42,883 nt of DNA from a virus: positions 1 through 42,883 of the IMG/VR virus record IMGVR_UViG_3300030106_006763. The stretch is one strand, 5' to 3'. Below the pieces are notes generated by a model. That model was not told where the DNA came from and made no database searches. It saw only the letters and a list, made by a program, of their open reading frames with translations. Both the position numbers and the translations under genes were made by a program. This document shows positions 16,992 through 25,791 of the stretch, piece after piece. Numbering within the stretch: the first letter of the stretch is position 1; each line of letters starts with the position of its first letter.

Positions 16992-18424
16992 TTTTTTGGA
17001 GAATATTAGATAATAAAGTTTATGGTGTTGATGAGACAGATAGACTCGGTTTTGCAGTTGATGAGGGATTAAGAATACCAGATGAATATTTAAATGATAA
17101 AAACTTTATAGTCATGAGAAGTTGTCATGGATTAGGTGATTGGGGAATAATATCTGCCATGCCAAGGTTATTAAAAGAAAAGTATCCATCTTGTAAGGTA
17201 TCTGTTCCATCATCTAAACTTCTTCAAAACTTGTTTGGTGAGGCTAACGACTGGCAGAGTTGGTCAAATCCTTATCAACACTCAGAAAATGTTTTTAAAA
17301 ATAATCCTTATGTTGATAACTTTATAGATAGTTTTGAGGGTGATATCTATCATGACCATTATAGAATTTATGATTTAAACAATCCTAATGTTCCAATGAT
17401 AAAACAGATGTTGAAGTTCTGGCAATTTGAAGAGGATGAGATGAAAGATTGCATGCCAGAATTGTATTGGTCGGATGAGGAAAAAAAACTCGGTGATGAT
17501 ATAATAAATCAATTTGCAGCTAATTTAGAATTTGCTTGTATATTGATATCAGATAGATACGATTACACAATGGACAAAGAGATGAGACAAGTTGTGGATG
17601 AGGGTATACCTCATTTTTATTGGACGGAAAGACCTATCGAACAAACATCTTTTTCTGATATCTATAGAGGCATGGATTTAAGACACGTTCCAATTAGAAT
17701 ACAACTTTATATTAAATCACAAGCTAAGTATAATATCGGTAATCAAGCAGGCACCTCACAAATGGTTGTTAGATATAGTCCTGTGCATACGATTCAACGA
17801 CAATTTCCTATCGCACATAATTTTGTAGATAATGAAAATTTAATCTCTAACGAAGAAAAAAGATTATTACTAAAGGGTTTACCTGATAAGACAGAATCAA
17901 AGACTACAACAAGTCTTAAGTTCAAGGGAGATTTCTATGATTATTTCAAAGGTAAGAGTGAAAACTTATCTATATTAGAGATAGGCTCATCTTTAGGACA
18001 CTCAACAAAAATGTTGAGTAGCCTTTTTAAAAAAGTAATAGCAGTGGATAATTTACAGGAAAGACATCAAGAATCAAAAAAGCTAAATCCAAATGATGAT
18101 AATGTCGAGTATGTTGTTATGGATGTATATTCACAAACTTGGAATTTCAAAGATATAGATGCGGTATTTATAGATTGTGTGCATGATTATTCTCACGTAA
18201 AAAGTGACATAGACAACGCACTAAGGTTATTAAAATCAGATGGGTATATTATTTATGACGATTATGGTTTATTTCCTGAAATTAAAAAAGCAGTTGATGA
18301 ATATGTTGATAATGGTAAATTAAAAATTGTCAAAAAAATCGGACATCATAAAGGTGCTTATTATCCAACAACACAAAATAAAGTATTAAAAGATAGAGAG
18401 GGAGTTATATGTCAGGTCGTGTAG
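16988..18424 (+). CDS. Fusion of a GT9-like glycosyltransferase domain and a SAM methyltransferase
   Basis: This 478-residue protein has two parts. The first (about 1-300) resembles heptosyltransferase-type GT-B proteins, with FIVMRSCHGLGDWGIISAMP and RLLKEKYPSCKVSV. A late YNIGNQAGTSQMVVRYSPVH segment fits the GT9 donor half. The second (about 325-478) is a class I methyltransferase: ILEIGSSLGHSTKML, AVFIDCVHDYSHV and GYIIYDDYG. The two may add and then methylate a sugar. The first domain is divergent, so its transferase role is less sure than the second. The gene overlaps its neighbours by 4 and 16 bases. Confidence 0.7.
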   Translation: MIFWRILDNKVYGVDETDRLGFAVDEGLRIPDEYLNDKNFIVMRSCHGLGDWGIISAMPRLLKEKYPSCKVSVPSSKLLQNLFGEANDWQSWSNPYQHSENVFKNNPYVDNFIDSFEGDIYHDHYRIYDLNNPNVPMIKQMLKFWQFEEDEMKDCMPELYWSDEEKKLGDDIINQFAANLEFACILISDRYDYTMDKEMRQVVDEGIPHFYWTERPIEQTSFSDIYRGMDLRHVPIRIQLYIKSQAKYNIGNQAGTSQMVVRYSPVHTIQRQFPIAHNFVDNENLISNEEKRLLLKGLPDKTESKTTTSLKFKGDFYDYFKGKSENLSILEIGSSLGHSTKMLSSLFKKVIAVDNLQERHQESKKLNPNDDNVEYVVMDVYSQTWNFKDIDAVFIDCVHDYSHVKSDIDNALRLLKSDGYIIYDDYGLFPEIKKAVDEYVDNGKLKIVKKIGHHKGAYYPTTQNKVLKDREGVICQVV

Positions 18425-19098
18425 TATATACCTCTATCTTTGGTGATTATGATGAAAAACAAGAACAGCGGGTATCAGGATGGGATTGGAAATGTTTTGA
18501 TGAAACAAATAGTGTAAAGATTTATTCAGATAATAATAGAAATGCGAAAAAATTTAAAGTATTACCTCATAGATATTTTGGTATAGATTATGAATATAGC
18601 ATTTTTATAGATGGTAATATGAAAGTTGTTGGTAATATAGATGAGCTGATTGATAAATATCTTAGTGATGCTAATGTAGCATTTTATAGTCATAACCACA
18701 ACACGTTAGATGCACGTAATTGTCCTTATGAGGAGGCAAAAACTATTTTATCACTCGGTGAGAAAAACATGAAAATTACACCTGAAAGGGGAATATTAAA
18801 TTATAAGGATAATCCTTACATTATTAAAAAGCAAATGGATAGATATTCTCATGAGGGATTTCCGACCAATAACGGATTGATTACAGGTATGGTAATATTG
18901 AGGAGACACAACGAGTCGGATTGTATGAGGGTGATGGAAGATTGGTGGACAGAAATAAAATATGGTAGTAAAAGAGACCAATTAAGTTTTAATTATGTAG
19001 CTTGGAAAAATAATCTAAAGTTTAATTATATAGATGGTGATTCGAGGAAAAACGATTATTTTATCAGAGATACTAAACCACATAAAGGTAAAAAATGA
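18409..19098 (+). CDS. DUF616 / TOD1-like glycosyltransferase
   Basis: This 229-residue protein matches the DUF616 family: VVYTSIFGDYDE at the start, SIFIDGNMKVVGNIDEL, then GFPTNNGLITGMVILRRHN and a WWTEIKYGSKRDQLSFNYV block. Members are GT-A-type sugar transferases found in plants and in bacterial polysaccharide loci. All of the conserved blocks are present. The gene overlaps its upstream partner by 16 bases and the next by 4. Confidence 0.82.
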   Translation: MSGRVVYTSIFGDYDEKQEQRVSGWDWKCFDETNSVKIYSDNNRNAKKFKVLPHRYFGIDYEYSIFIDGNMKVVGNIDELIDKYLSDANVAFYSHNHNTLDARNCPYEEAKTILSLGEKNMKITPERGILNYKDNPYIIKKQMDRYSHEGFPTNNGLITGMVILRRHNESDCMRVMEDWWTEIKYGSKRDQLSFNYVAWKNNLKFNYIDGDSRKNDYFIRDTKPHKGKK

Positions 19099-19883
19099 GA
19101 AAAAAAATAGCTATCATAGGTCATGGTTATGTTGGTAAAGCGATGGATAAGTTTTTTAATGGACATTACGATTTAGTAATATATGACCCGCCGGCTGGTT
19201 ATGAGGTTCCAAAGGAAGAGGTTAATAATTGTTACGCTGCTTTTATTTGTGTGCCGACTCCAAGAAGTGATGATGGTAGTTGTGATACTTCACTTGTTGA
19301 AGAGGTTATCAGTTGGATTGAAACTGATTTAATAGTAATCAAATCAACGATATCAGTCGGTACGACAGATAAACTTATTCAAAAATATAATAAGAGGATA
19401 GTATTTTCACCTGAGTACGCTGGAGAATCTACCTATTGGAGTCCTTATTTATTTCATACTGATATGAAAGAGACTCCGTTTTTTACTTTTGGTGGAGATA
19501 GAAAAGTTTGTAGTGATGCGATAGATTTGATTCTACCTGTGGTCGGCCCATGTAAACAATATAATATAAGTGATGCAAAAACAGCTGAAATGGCTAAGTA
19601 CATGGAGAATGCATTTTACGCTACAAAGGTTGCTTTTTGTAATGAGTTGTATGATATTTGTGAATCGGCTGATGTAGATTGGAATGAAGCAAGAGAATTA
19701 TGGTTGTCAGACCCAAGAATAAATCCTATGCACACGGCAGTATTTAAGGATAATAGAGGTTTTGGAGGTAAATGTCTACCTAAAGATACAAGTGCTTTAG
19801 TTAGTATTGCAGAAGAACTTGGTGTACAATCTGATTTACTAAAGGGTGTCTTAAGTTCAAATAAAAAGGTAAGAAATAAATGA
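19095..19883 (+). CDS. Short UDP-glucose/GDP-mannose dehydrogenase-like protein
   Basis: This 262-residue protein has the NAD-binding start IAIIGHGYVGKAM, the middle-domain STISVGTT and the catalytic cysteine in GFGGKCLPKD (C227). Family members oxidise a nucleotide sugar twice to a uronic acid and are normally 390-450 residues long. This one ends 35 residues after the cysteine and lacks the C-terminal UDP-binding domain. It could be a single-domain enzyme with an unusual substrate, or act with another subunit. The frame is clean, and the end overlaps the next start (ATGA), so this is not a sequencing artefact at the stop. Confidence 0.8.
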   Translation: MRKKIAIIGHGYVGKAMDKFFNGHYDLVIYDPPAGYEVPKEEVNNCYAAFICVPTPRSDDGSCDTSLVEEVISWIETDLIVIKSTISVGTTDKLIQKYNKRIVFSPEYAGESTYWSPYLFHTDMKETPFFTFGGDRKVCSDAIDLILPVVGPCKQYNISDAKTAEMAKYMENAFYATKVAFCNELYDICESADVDWNEARELWLSDPRINPMHTAVFKDNRGFGGKCLPKDTSALVSIAEELGVQSDLLKGVLSSNKKVRNK

Positions 19884-20686
19884 AAAAAAATGTGGTCTTG
19901 ATGCCATGGATTGAACGTGAACAAGCAATTGGTACGAGTGGTATAGGTAAATCGGATAGGACAAAGGGTTATCAATATGGTATGAATTCTTGGAAAAAAT
20001 GGTGTGATAAAAATGATGTAGAGTTTTTTCTAATGGATGAATTACTCATGCCTGAAACCGATATGGTAATAACATGGCAAAGATGGTATGTTTTAGAGAT
20101 ACTTAAAAATAACGAGATAGATTACGACCAAGTTTTATTAGTTGACGCTGATTGTATAGTGCATCCCGATTGTCCAAACTTTTTTGAATTGACCGATAAT
20201 AAATTCTCAACCTCATTTTGTAATGGTGATTTTGAGTGGGTGAATAGAAGTATAAAAGGATATTCCCAAAAGTTTTTTGACACGGATTATTTAATGATGG
20301 CTTCTGATTTTTTTCAAACTGGTTTTGTGATATTGAATAAATCCCATGAGGAGTTTTTAGAAAAAGTAATAAAGTTTTATTGGGATAATCAGATTGATAT
20401 TATAGAATCTTATGATAAAATAAGAACTGGTAGTGACCAAGCTTTGATAAATTTATTAACAAAGAAACACAATGTTGATGTAAAATTCCTACCAAATAAA
20501 TTTTCAATCATAGATATGGGACGAAAGAACCTATTATACGTGGATGAAAGGTGTTGGTGGCAGGATGATTTATCAAACTTATATAACACAAGCTACGTGT
20601 ATCAATTTAACGCCATAGCACAAAATAGTTTAGATAGGGATAGGAATTATTGGATGGAGAGAATCTATAAGGAATTATACGAATGA
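19880..20686 (+). CDS. GT-A-like glycosyltransferase
   Basis: This 268-residue protein has VLLVDADCIVHPDCPNFFE, with a DxD metal-binding motif, and DFFQTGFVILNKSHEEFL followed by TGSDQALINLL. These fit the nucleotide-diphospho-sugar transferase fold (compare GT8 and GT77). The donor and acceptor are unknown. It starts in a 4-base overlap with the dehydrogenase and ends in a 4-base overlap with the epimerase, giving a coupled trio. Confidence 0.72.
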   Translation: MKKNVVLMPWIEREQAIGTSGIGKSDRTKGYQYGMNSWKKWCDKNDVEFFLMDELLMPETDMVITWQRWYVLEILKNNEIDYDQVLLVDADCIVHPDCPNFFELTDNKFSTSFCNGDFEWVNRSIKGYSQKFFDTDYLMMASDFFQTGFVILNKSHEEFLEKVIKFYWDNQIDIIESYDKIRTGSDQALINLLTKKHNVDVKFLPNKFSIIDMGRKNLLYVDERCWWQDDLSNLYNTSYVYQFNAIAQNSLDRDRNYWMERIYKELYE

Positions 20687-21504
20687 AAATATTATTAACA
20701 GGTTCAAAGGGATTTATTGGAAAAAATATTTTAGAAAAACTGTTAACCCCATATCAAGCTAATAATACTGTGCCAAATCATGATGTGATTTGTATTGAAA
20801 AGGATTTTCTTGACGACGATGATTGGGAACTAAATTTAGAGGCTTACGTAAAAAAAGTTGATGTTATCTTACATATAGGAGCTATATCTGACACTATGCT
20901 TAAAGACGCTAATGTAATGATGAAATATAATTACATATTTAGTAAGCAACTTTTTGATATAGCTGAAAAATACGATAAAAAAGTAATCTATTCATCATCA
21001 GCGGCTAACACAGGCGATAAGGGCACTCCATCAAATATTTACGGTTGGTCTAAATTTATTACTGAGCAATATGGTTTGGCAAAAGTAAAAAACTTTTACG
21101 CTTTAAGATATTTTAATGTCTATGGGCCAGGTGAGGAACATAAAGGAAAAATGGCATCGGTTGCTTATCAATCTTATAAGATAGGTTCTTTTAATTTATT
21201 TCCGAAGAGACCAGAGAGGGATTTCGTTTTTATAGATGACGTTGTTGATGCAACCTTACATCCCTTATTTAATGATGTTGAGCCCGGCGTTTATGAGGTT
21301 GGTTGTGGTCAAGCTCATACATTTGAAGATGTTCTAAATTTAATGGAAATACCATTTACATACAAATCTGAGAAAGAAATTCCATCTGGTTATCAATTTT
21401 TCACCTTATCACAACCTTTACTTTATATTAAGGGTTGGGAACCAAAATATAATTTGAAAAATGGTATTAAAAAATATAAGAAGTATTTAGATGGAAGTAT
21501 GTAG
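20683..21504 (+). CDS. NAD-dependent epimerase, HldD-like (ADP-heptose 6-epimerase type)
   Basis: This 273-residue short-chain dehydrogenase has the GSKGFIGKN Rossmann loop and the YxxxK pair (Y120, K124). The diagnostic block is RYFNVYGPGEEHKGKMASV, very like HldD, which turns ADP-D-glycero-heptose into the L-glycero form. A later RDFVFIDDVVDA segment also matches. It is a little shorter than HldD (310). A heptosyltransferase-type gene follows immediately, so both may belong to a heptose route. The earlier steps of ADP-heptose synthesis are not seen here and may come from the host. Confidence 0.8.
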   Translation: MKILLTGSKGFIGKNILEKLLTPYQANNTVPNHDVICIEKDFLDDDDWELNLEAYVKKVDVILHIGAISDTMLKDANVMMKYNYIFSKQLFDIAEKYDKKVIYSSSAANTGDKGTPSNIYGWSKFITEQYGLAKVKNFYALRYFNVYGPGEEHKGKMASVAYQSYKIGSFNLFPKRPERDFVFIDDVVDATLHPLFNDVEPGVYEVGCGQAHTFEDVLNLMEIPFTYKSEKEIPSGYQFFTLSQPLLYIKGWEPKYNLKNGIKKYKKYLDGSM

Positions 21505-22609
21505 ACATTTCAAAGGTGATAGACCTTGTGAGTATTATTGGATAAACGGATGTATAGATTGTAATAAAGGTGAAAATTATAATCCTCATAAAGAGCGAAT
21601 ACTTTTAATAAAGTTGGATGCTCTTGGTGATGTCGTCCGTAGTACCGCCTTGGCAGAGGGAATTAAGAAAAAATATCCTGATTGTCAATTAACTTGGATA
21701 ACCCAACCACAAGCTAGGTTTTTTCTTGAGGGTAATAAGCACATCGATAAGATTATGGAGTATAATTCAGAATCAGTTCGTATTTTACAATATCAAAAGT
21801 TCGATATTCTGATTAATTTAGATAAAGACCCAAAAGCGACTTCGATGGCGATGGCTTTCAAGGCGGATGAATATAGAGGTTATGGTTTACACGAAGAGGG
21901 TTATCCTATGCCATTGAATAAAGGTTCTATATATCATTATGATATGTGTCTTGATAATTGGGGTGCTAAAACAAATAATAAATTAAGTTATCAAGAGCTA
22001 ATTTTTATGATTGGTGAAATAGATTATGATAATGAAAAACCATATATCTATTTAGATGAAGAATATAATAAAGAATTTAAAAATAAATTTTACTCTGAAT
22101 ACAATATCAAATCTACAAACAAGATTATTTTATTAAACACAGGTTGTGGGCCTGTATATCCTCATAAAAAATGGACAAAAGATGGATTCAAAAAGTTAAT
22201 AAAGAATCTTTTAAAAGACAAAAATAATGTAATAATACTAACAGGCTCATCTGCTGAAAAATTAAGAAATGATGATATAAACAAAAGCACTAATTCGGAT
22301 AGGGTTATAGATACGACTTCAATATATTCAATAAAACAATTCTGTAACTTAATCGATTTATCAGACATAGTTATTACTGGTGATACGGTAGCTTTACACA
22401 TAGCTATATCATTACAGAAAAAAATAATTAGTTTCTTTGGCCCAACACCACATCAAGAAATAAATCTTTTTGGATTAGGAACCAAGTTGGTCAGAGAAGA
22501 ATTGGATTGTTTGAATTGTTACGACCAGTTTCCATGTCCGTATGATGGTAAATGTATGAGTTTAATTTCACATAAAGATGTGTTAAAAAGTATAAAGGAG
22601 TTGTTATGA
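21491..22609 (+). CDS. GT9 heptosyltransferase-like glycosyltransferase
   Basis: This 372-residue GT-B enzyme has ILLIKLDALGDVVRSTALAE and a KYPDCQLTWIT strand, typical of ADP-heptose:LPS heptosyltransferases. The C-terminal half includes ILLNTGCGPVYPHKKWTKDG and VITGDTVALHIAI, the donor motif, then FFGPTPHQE. Unusual cysteine clusters flank it: four at the N-terminus (CRHFKGDRPCEYYWINGCID plus C) and several in CLNCYDQFPCPYDGKC at the end. They may bind a metal or form a cluster. It overlaps the HldD-like gene by 14 bases. Confidence 0.85.
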   Translation: MEVCRHFKGDRPCEYYWINGCIDCNKGENYNPHKERILLIKLDALGDVVRSTALAEGIKKKYPDCQLTWITQPQARFFLEGNKHIDKIMEYNSESVRILQYQKFDILINLDKDPKATSMAMAFKADEYRGYGLHEEGYPMPLNKGSIYHYDMCLDNWGAKTNNKLSYQELIFMIGEIDYDNEKPYIYLDEEYNKEFKNKFYSEYNIKSTNKIILLNTGCGPVYPHKKWTKDGFKKLIKNLLKDKNNVIILTGSSAEKLRNDDINKSTNSDRVIDTTSIYSIKQFCNLIDLSDIVITGDTVALHIAISLQKKIISFFGPTPHQEINLFGLGTKLVREELDCLNCYDQFPCPYDGKCMSLISHKDVLKSIKELL

Positions 22610-23367
22610 ACGTTGAAATTATTTTTGCTGAATTCGGTGGAAGAGGTGCAGCTAATCAAAAATGGGAGAGCGACATAGGTAGATTAGACCCGACTTATAG
22701 TAGTGTAAAAGAATATTTTCCAGAGGCTAAGATTATTTGTTATACCGATGACAAATCAATCGGTGATAATTACGATGTCGAGGTAAGGTTTATAGACTCT
22801 GATAGCACACCATTTGATAAAGATTATAAAGAGGGTAGTGGAAAGTTGAAATGGGGATATCATTGTTGTGATTATTATCAGATAAAGGGACTCTTAGAAT
22901 CAGAGGCAGATATAGCTATAGCGGTAGATTCAGATTTAATGTTTGTATCTGAAGAGGTAAGAACTATAATTCCTATCATAGAAAAGTTTGGTATTTGTTG
23001 TCCACAGAATGAAAGACAACTTGTTAAGGTTGATGGTATCCACACAAGAGGTAATGATGGGGACTACCACATTGGTGAGGATGCAAGTCGTGGTAATATT
23101 TTAACCTATGATTTATGGTGGACTGGCTTTAACACAAAGGATGATAGGGGTAGAGTATACTTAACCGAGTTCTTACGATTAATGGAGACAAATCCAAAAA
23201 GAGGCCCACTACAATTATCTCGTGCAGCTTGGAACACGGGTTGTTTCCCATATCCGATGCCAAAACAATGGGGAGTTGGTTCGGGTCACATCGGATGTGG
23301 TGATGAGATTATATTACACGTCGGTCACGAAAATGTACAAGACCATTATTTGGAAAAAAGAATATAA
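22606..23367 (+). CDS. GT-A-like putative glycosyltransferase
   Basis: This 253-residue protein has the acidic motif AVDSDLMF, which looks like a GT-A metal-binding site. A YHCCDYYQIKGLLESEADIA helix-strand precedes it and a Gly/His-rich C-terminus (GSGHIGCGDEIILHVGHEN) follows. I do not recognise a named family. Its start and stop overlap both neighbours (4 bases and 1 base), placing it firmly in the operon. Confidence 0.6.
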   Translation: MNVEIIFAEFGGRGAANQKWESDIGRLDPTYSSVKEYFPEAKIICYTDDKSIGDNYDVEVRFIDSDSTPFDKDYKEGSGKLKWGYHCCDYYQIKGLLESEADIAIAVDSDLMFVSEEVRTIIPIIEKFGICCPQNERQLVKVDGIHTRGNDGDYHIGEDASRGNILTYDLWWTGFNTKDDRGRVYLTEFLRLMETNPKRGPLQLSRAAWNTGCFPYPMPKQWGVGSGHIGCGDEIILHVGHENVQDHYLEKRI

Positions 23368-24506
23368 TGAAAATATATTGTATTCTGTTTGATACCTTTC
23401 CAAGACATCCTGAGATAGAAGAATTATTTAAATCAAAGGGTTTACATTTTGGTGATTATCTTACACAGCCTGATACTGTAACCACTATGATTTCAATGTT
23501 TTCAGGTTGTAGACCATCAGAAATGAGAGACACGGGCATCGGTCATTCACACACCTATGCTAGTCTATCAGATAAAGATAAAAAAATATGGGATGATAAG
23601 ATACTACTTAAACATTTACCTGATGATTGGAAAATACATTTGCATTCGATGCCACCAACGAGAGGGGACGACAATACAATTAGAGGATGTTGGCCAATGT
23701 ATAACGATGTGAATACGAAACCTGGTCTTAGAGACTGTAAATTAATACCAGATGATATCTGTGGTAGATTTAGAGATTTTCAATTTTATGAATACGAACC
23801 AACCTCGGACGAAAAAGATTTTATACCAAATATGCAAAAATTATCATCCGACGAAAATCACTTTATCACGTTAAAATATAATCATTACCATGATGCCGAA
23901 AGAGGCGCACAAAGAGATGTCCTTAGTTTATTTAAAGACATAATCAATACTATTAATTTTGAAGAAGAAAATTCTTTGTTTTGGGTTTTTGCAGACCATG
24001 GTGAACCACAAGGTATTACAAAAAATCATAATCCACCTGACTCATTCCTATCTTGGGTGAGTGTTACCGATAACATCACTAATAATAAAATCACTAAAAC
24101 TAAAATAGCCTCAATAGATTTTAAGAATACTGTACTTAATAGAGTTTTTAATAATAAACTACCGAACGATATTTTAGACGACTTAGATATGAGTAGAATT
24201 TATGTGACCGAGGATAGCCGTTCTCAGTATAATGACTATAATTGTACGAGTGTCTCAGCGATTATGGCTTTGGATGAGAAAAGATATTTACAATATTGTG
24301 CACATAATCGAGGAGCACCTTATAAACAATACGACGAGATTGAACAAGTAGGCAGAATTTATACGAGACAATATGGTCGTAGTGGAGATTTAGGAGTTAT
24401 TCATAGAGAGTGGGAGGACACTAATAATATTAGAACCCCTCAGATAAATGTTTTGAAGAATTATTTGAAAAATGGTATTTGGAGATGGTATTTTGAAAAT
24501 ACCTAA
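23367..24506 (+). CDS. Alkaline-phosphatase/sulfatase-superfamily enzyme
   Basis: This 379-residue protein shows a metal ligand in ILFDTFPRHP (D9), a likely Thr nucleophile at T37 in the DTVTTMISMFSG segment, and an FADHGEPQ metal motif (D210, H211). This superfamily includes sulfatases, phosphonate monoester hydrolases and EptA-type phosphoethanolamine transferases, all with a Thr, Ser or formyl-Cys nucleophile. A Thr is typical of phosphoryl-transfer members rather than sulfatases. It has no visible signal peptide or transmembrane segments, so it acts in the cytoplasm, unlike EptA. Its position just before the PEP mutase suggests that it handles a phosphonyl or phosphoryl group; this is inference. 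Confidence 0.75.
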   Translation: MKIYCILFDTFPRHPEIEELFKSKGLHFGDYLTQPDTVTTMISMFSGCRPSEMRDTGIGHSHTYASLSDKDKKIWDDKILLKHLPDDWKIHLHSMPPTRGDDNTIRGCWPMYNDVNTKPGLRDCKLIPDDICGRFRDFQFYEYEPTSDEKDFIPNMQKLSSDENHFITLKYNHYHDAERGAQRDVLSLFKDIINTINFEEENSLFWVFADHGEPQGITKNHNPPDSFLSWVSVTDNITNNKITKTKIASIDFKNTVLNRVFNNKLPNDILDDLDMSRIYVTEDSRSQYNDYNCTSVSAIMALDEKRYLQYCAHNRGAPYKQYDEIEQVGRIYTRQYGRSGDLGVIHREWEDTNNIRTPQINVLKNYLKNGIWRWYFENT

Positions 24507-25791
24507 TAATAAATTAGTCTATATTGGGATGTGCGCCGATTTAATTCATCATGGTCATTTAAATATAATTCAAGAAGCTAAAAAATATGGAGAGGTTATA
24601 ATAGGATTACTAACCGATTCAGCGATAGCGAGTTATAAAAGATTACCCGCTTTAAGTTATGAAGAGAGAAAAATAGTTGTAGAAAATATAGTGGGTGTTA
24701 GGGAGGTGATTCCACAAGACACACTTGATTATATTCCAAATTTAGAAAAGATAAAACCAAACTATGTTGTTCACGGTGATGATTGGAAAGAGGGTGTGCA
24801 GAAACAAGTGAGGCAAAATGTTATAAATAAATTAAAGGAGTGGGGTGGTAAAGTTATTGATGTACCCTATACTAAAGGTGTCTCTTCAACAAAATTACAT
24901 GACCATCTAAAAGAAATTGGTACAACGCCTGATATAAGAAGAAAGATGCTTACGAGGTTAATTGAATCAAAGCCAATCGTTAGGGTGTTAGAAGCACACA
25001 ATGGTTTAAGTGGTTTAATAGTAGAAAAAACAAAAGTCAAAAATAATGAATTCGACGCCATGTGGTTAAGTAGTCTTACACATTCAGCCTCTAAAGGTAA
25101 ACCAGATAATCAATATGTAGATATAACCACAGTTAGTCAAACTTTGGGTGAGATATTTGATGTAACTACAAAACCGATGATTGTTGATTTAGATAATGGT
25201 GGTGTTATTGAGCACTTTAAGCACACAGTTAGAACATTAGAAAGAATTGGTGTGTCTGCTATTATTATAGAGGATAAAGTTGGTTGTAAAAGAAACTCAC
25301 TTTTTGATGACACATCTAATCAAACACAAGACGACCCATATAAGTTTTCCGTAAAAATTTTAGAGGGTAAAAAATCATTAGTCACAAAAGATTTTATGAT
25401 TATAGCTCGAATAGAAAGTTTTATTTTAGGTAAAGACGTTAATGATGCCATCGACAGAGCAAATATTTACATTTCAAATGGTGCTGATGGTGTTATGATT
25501 CATAGTAAAGATAAAGACTTTAATCAAATATTAAGTTTCTGTGATAAATTTAAAAGTGTTGAGAAAAAAGTTCCTTTGGTCGTTGTACCATCTACTTATA
25601 ATAAAGTAAGAGAAGAAGAATTAATAGAAGCGGGTGTAGATATAGTAATTTATGCCAACCACCTATTAAGAAGTTCTTATCCAGCTATGGTTAATACAGC
25701 ACAATCAATACTTAAAAATAAAAGATGTTACGAAGCTAGTAAAGGTTGTTTACCAATAAAAAAGGTTTTAGAATTAATTCCAAATGAATAA
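24493..25791 (+). CDS. Cytidylyltransferase-phosphoenolpyruvate mutase fusion
   Basis: This 432-residue two-domain protein makes the C-P bond: PEP mutase converts PEP to phosphonopyruvate. The N-terminal domain (about 7-140) has the nucleotidyltransferase HxGH motif (HHGH, residues 19-22) and the ALSYEERKIVVENI block. The C-terminal domain (about 150-432) starts VRVLEAHNGLSGLIVE, then has WLSSLTHS, DLDNGGVIEHF and the family signature EDKx5NS (E260-K262, N268-S269). That signature separates PEP mutase from isocitrate-lyase relatives. TTG at 24493 is chosen because GGAG lies 8 bases upstream; ATG at 24472 is possible. The N-terminal domain may make a CMP-phosphonate. Confidence 0.93.
   Translation: MKIPNNKLVYIGMCADLIHHGHLNIIQEAKKYGEVIIGLLTDSAIASYKRLPALSYEERKIVVENIVGVREVIPQDTLDYIPNLEKIKPNYVVHGDDWKEGVQKQVRQNVINKLKEWGGKVIDVPYTKGVSSTKLHDHLKEIGTTPDIRRKMLTRLIESKPIVRVLEAHNGLSGLIVEKTKVKNNEFDAMWLSSLTHSASKGKPDNQYVDITTVSQTLGEIFDVTTKPMIVDLDNGGVIEHFKHTVRTLERIGVSAIIIEDKVGCKRNSLFDDTSNQTQDDPYKFSVKILEGKKSLVTKDFMIIARIESFILGKDVNDAIDRANIYISNGADGVMIHSKDKDFNQILSFCDKFKSVEKKVPLVVVPSTYNKVREEELIEAGVDIVIYANHLLRSSYPAMVNTAQSILKNKRCYEASKGCLPIKKVLELIPNE

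Noticed and set aside
19616-19975. 119-codon minus-strand frame
   Set aside because: It is wholly antisense to the nucleotide-sugar dehydrogenase and the next gene, whose motifs are clear.
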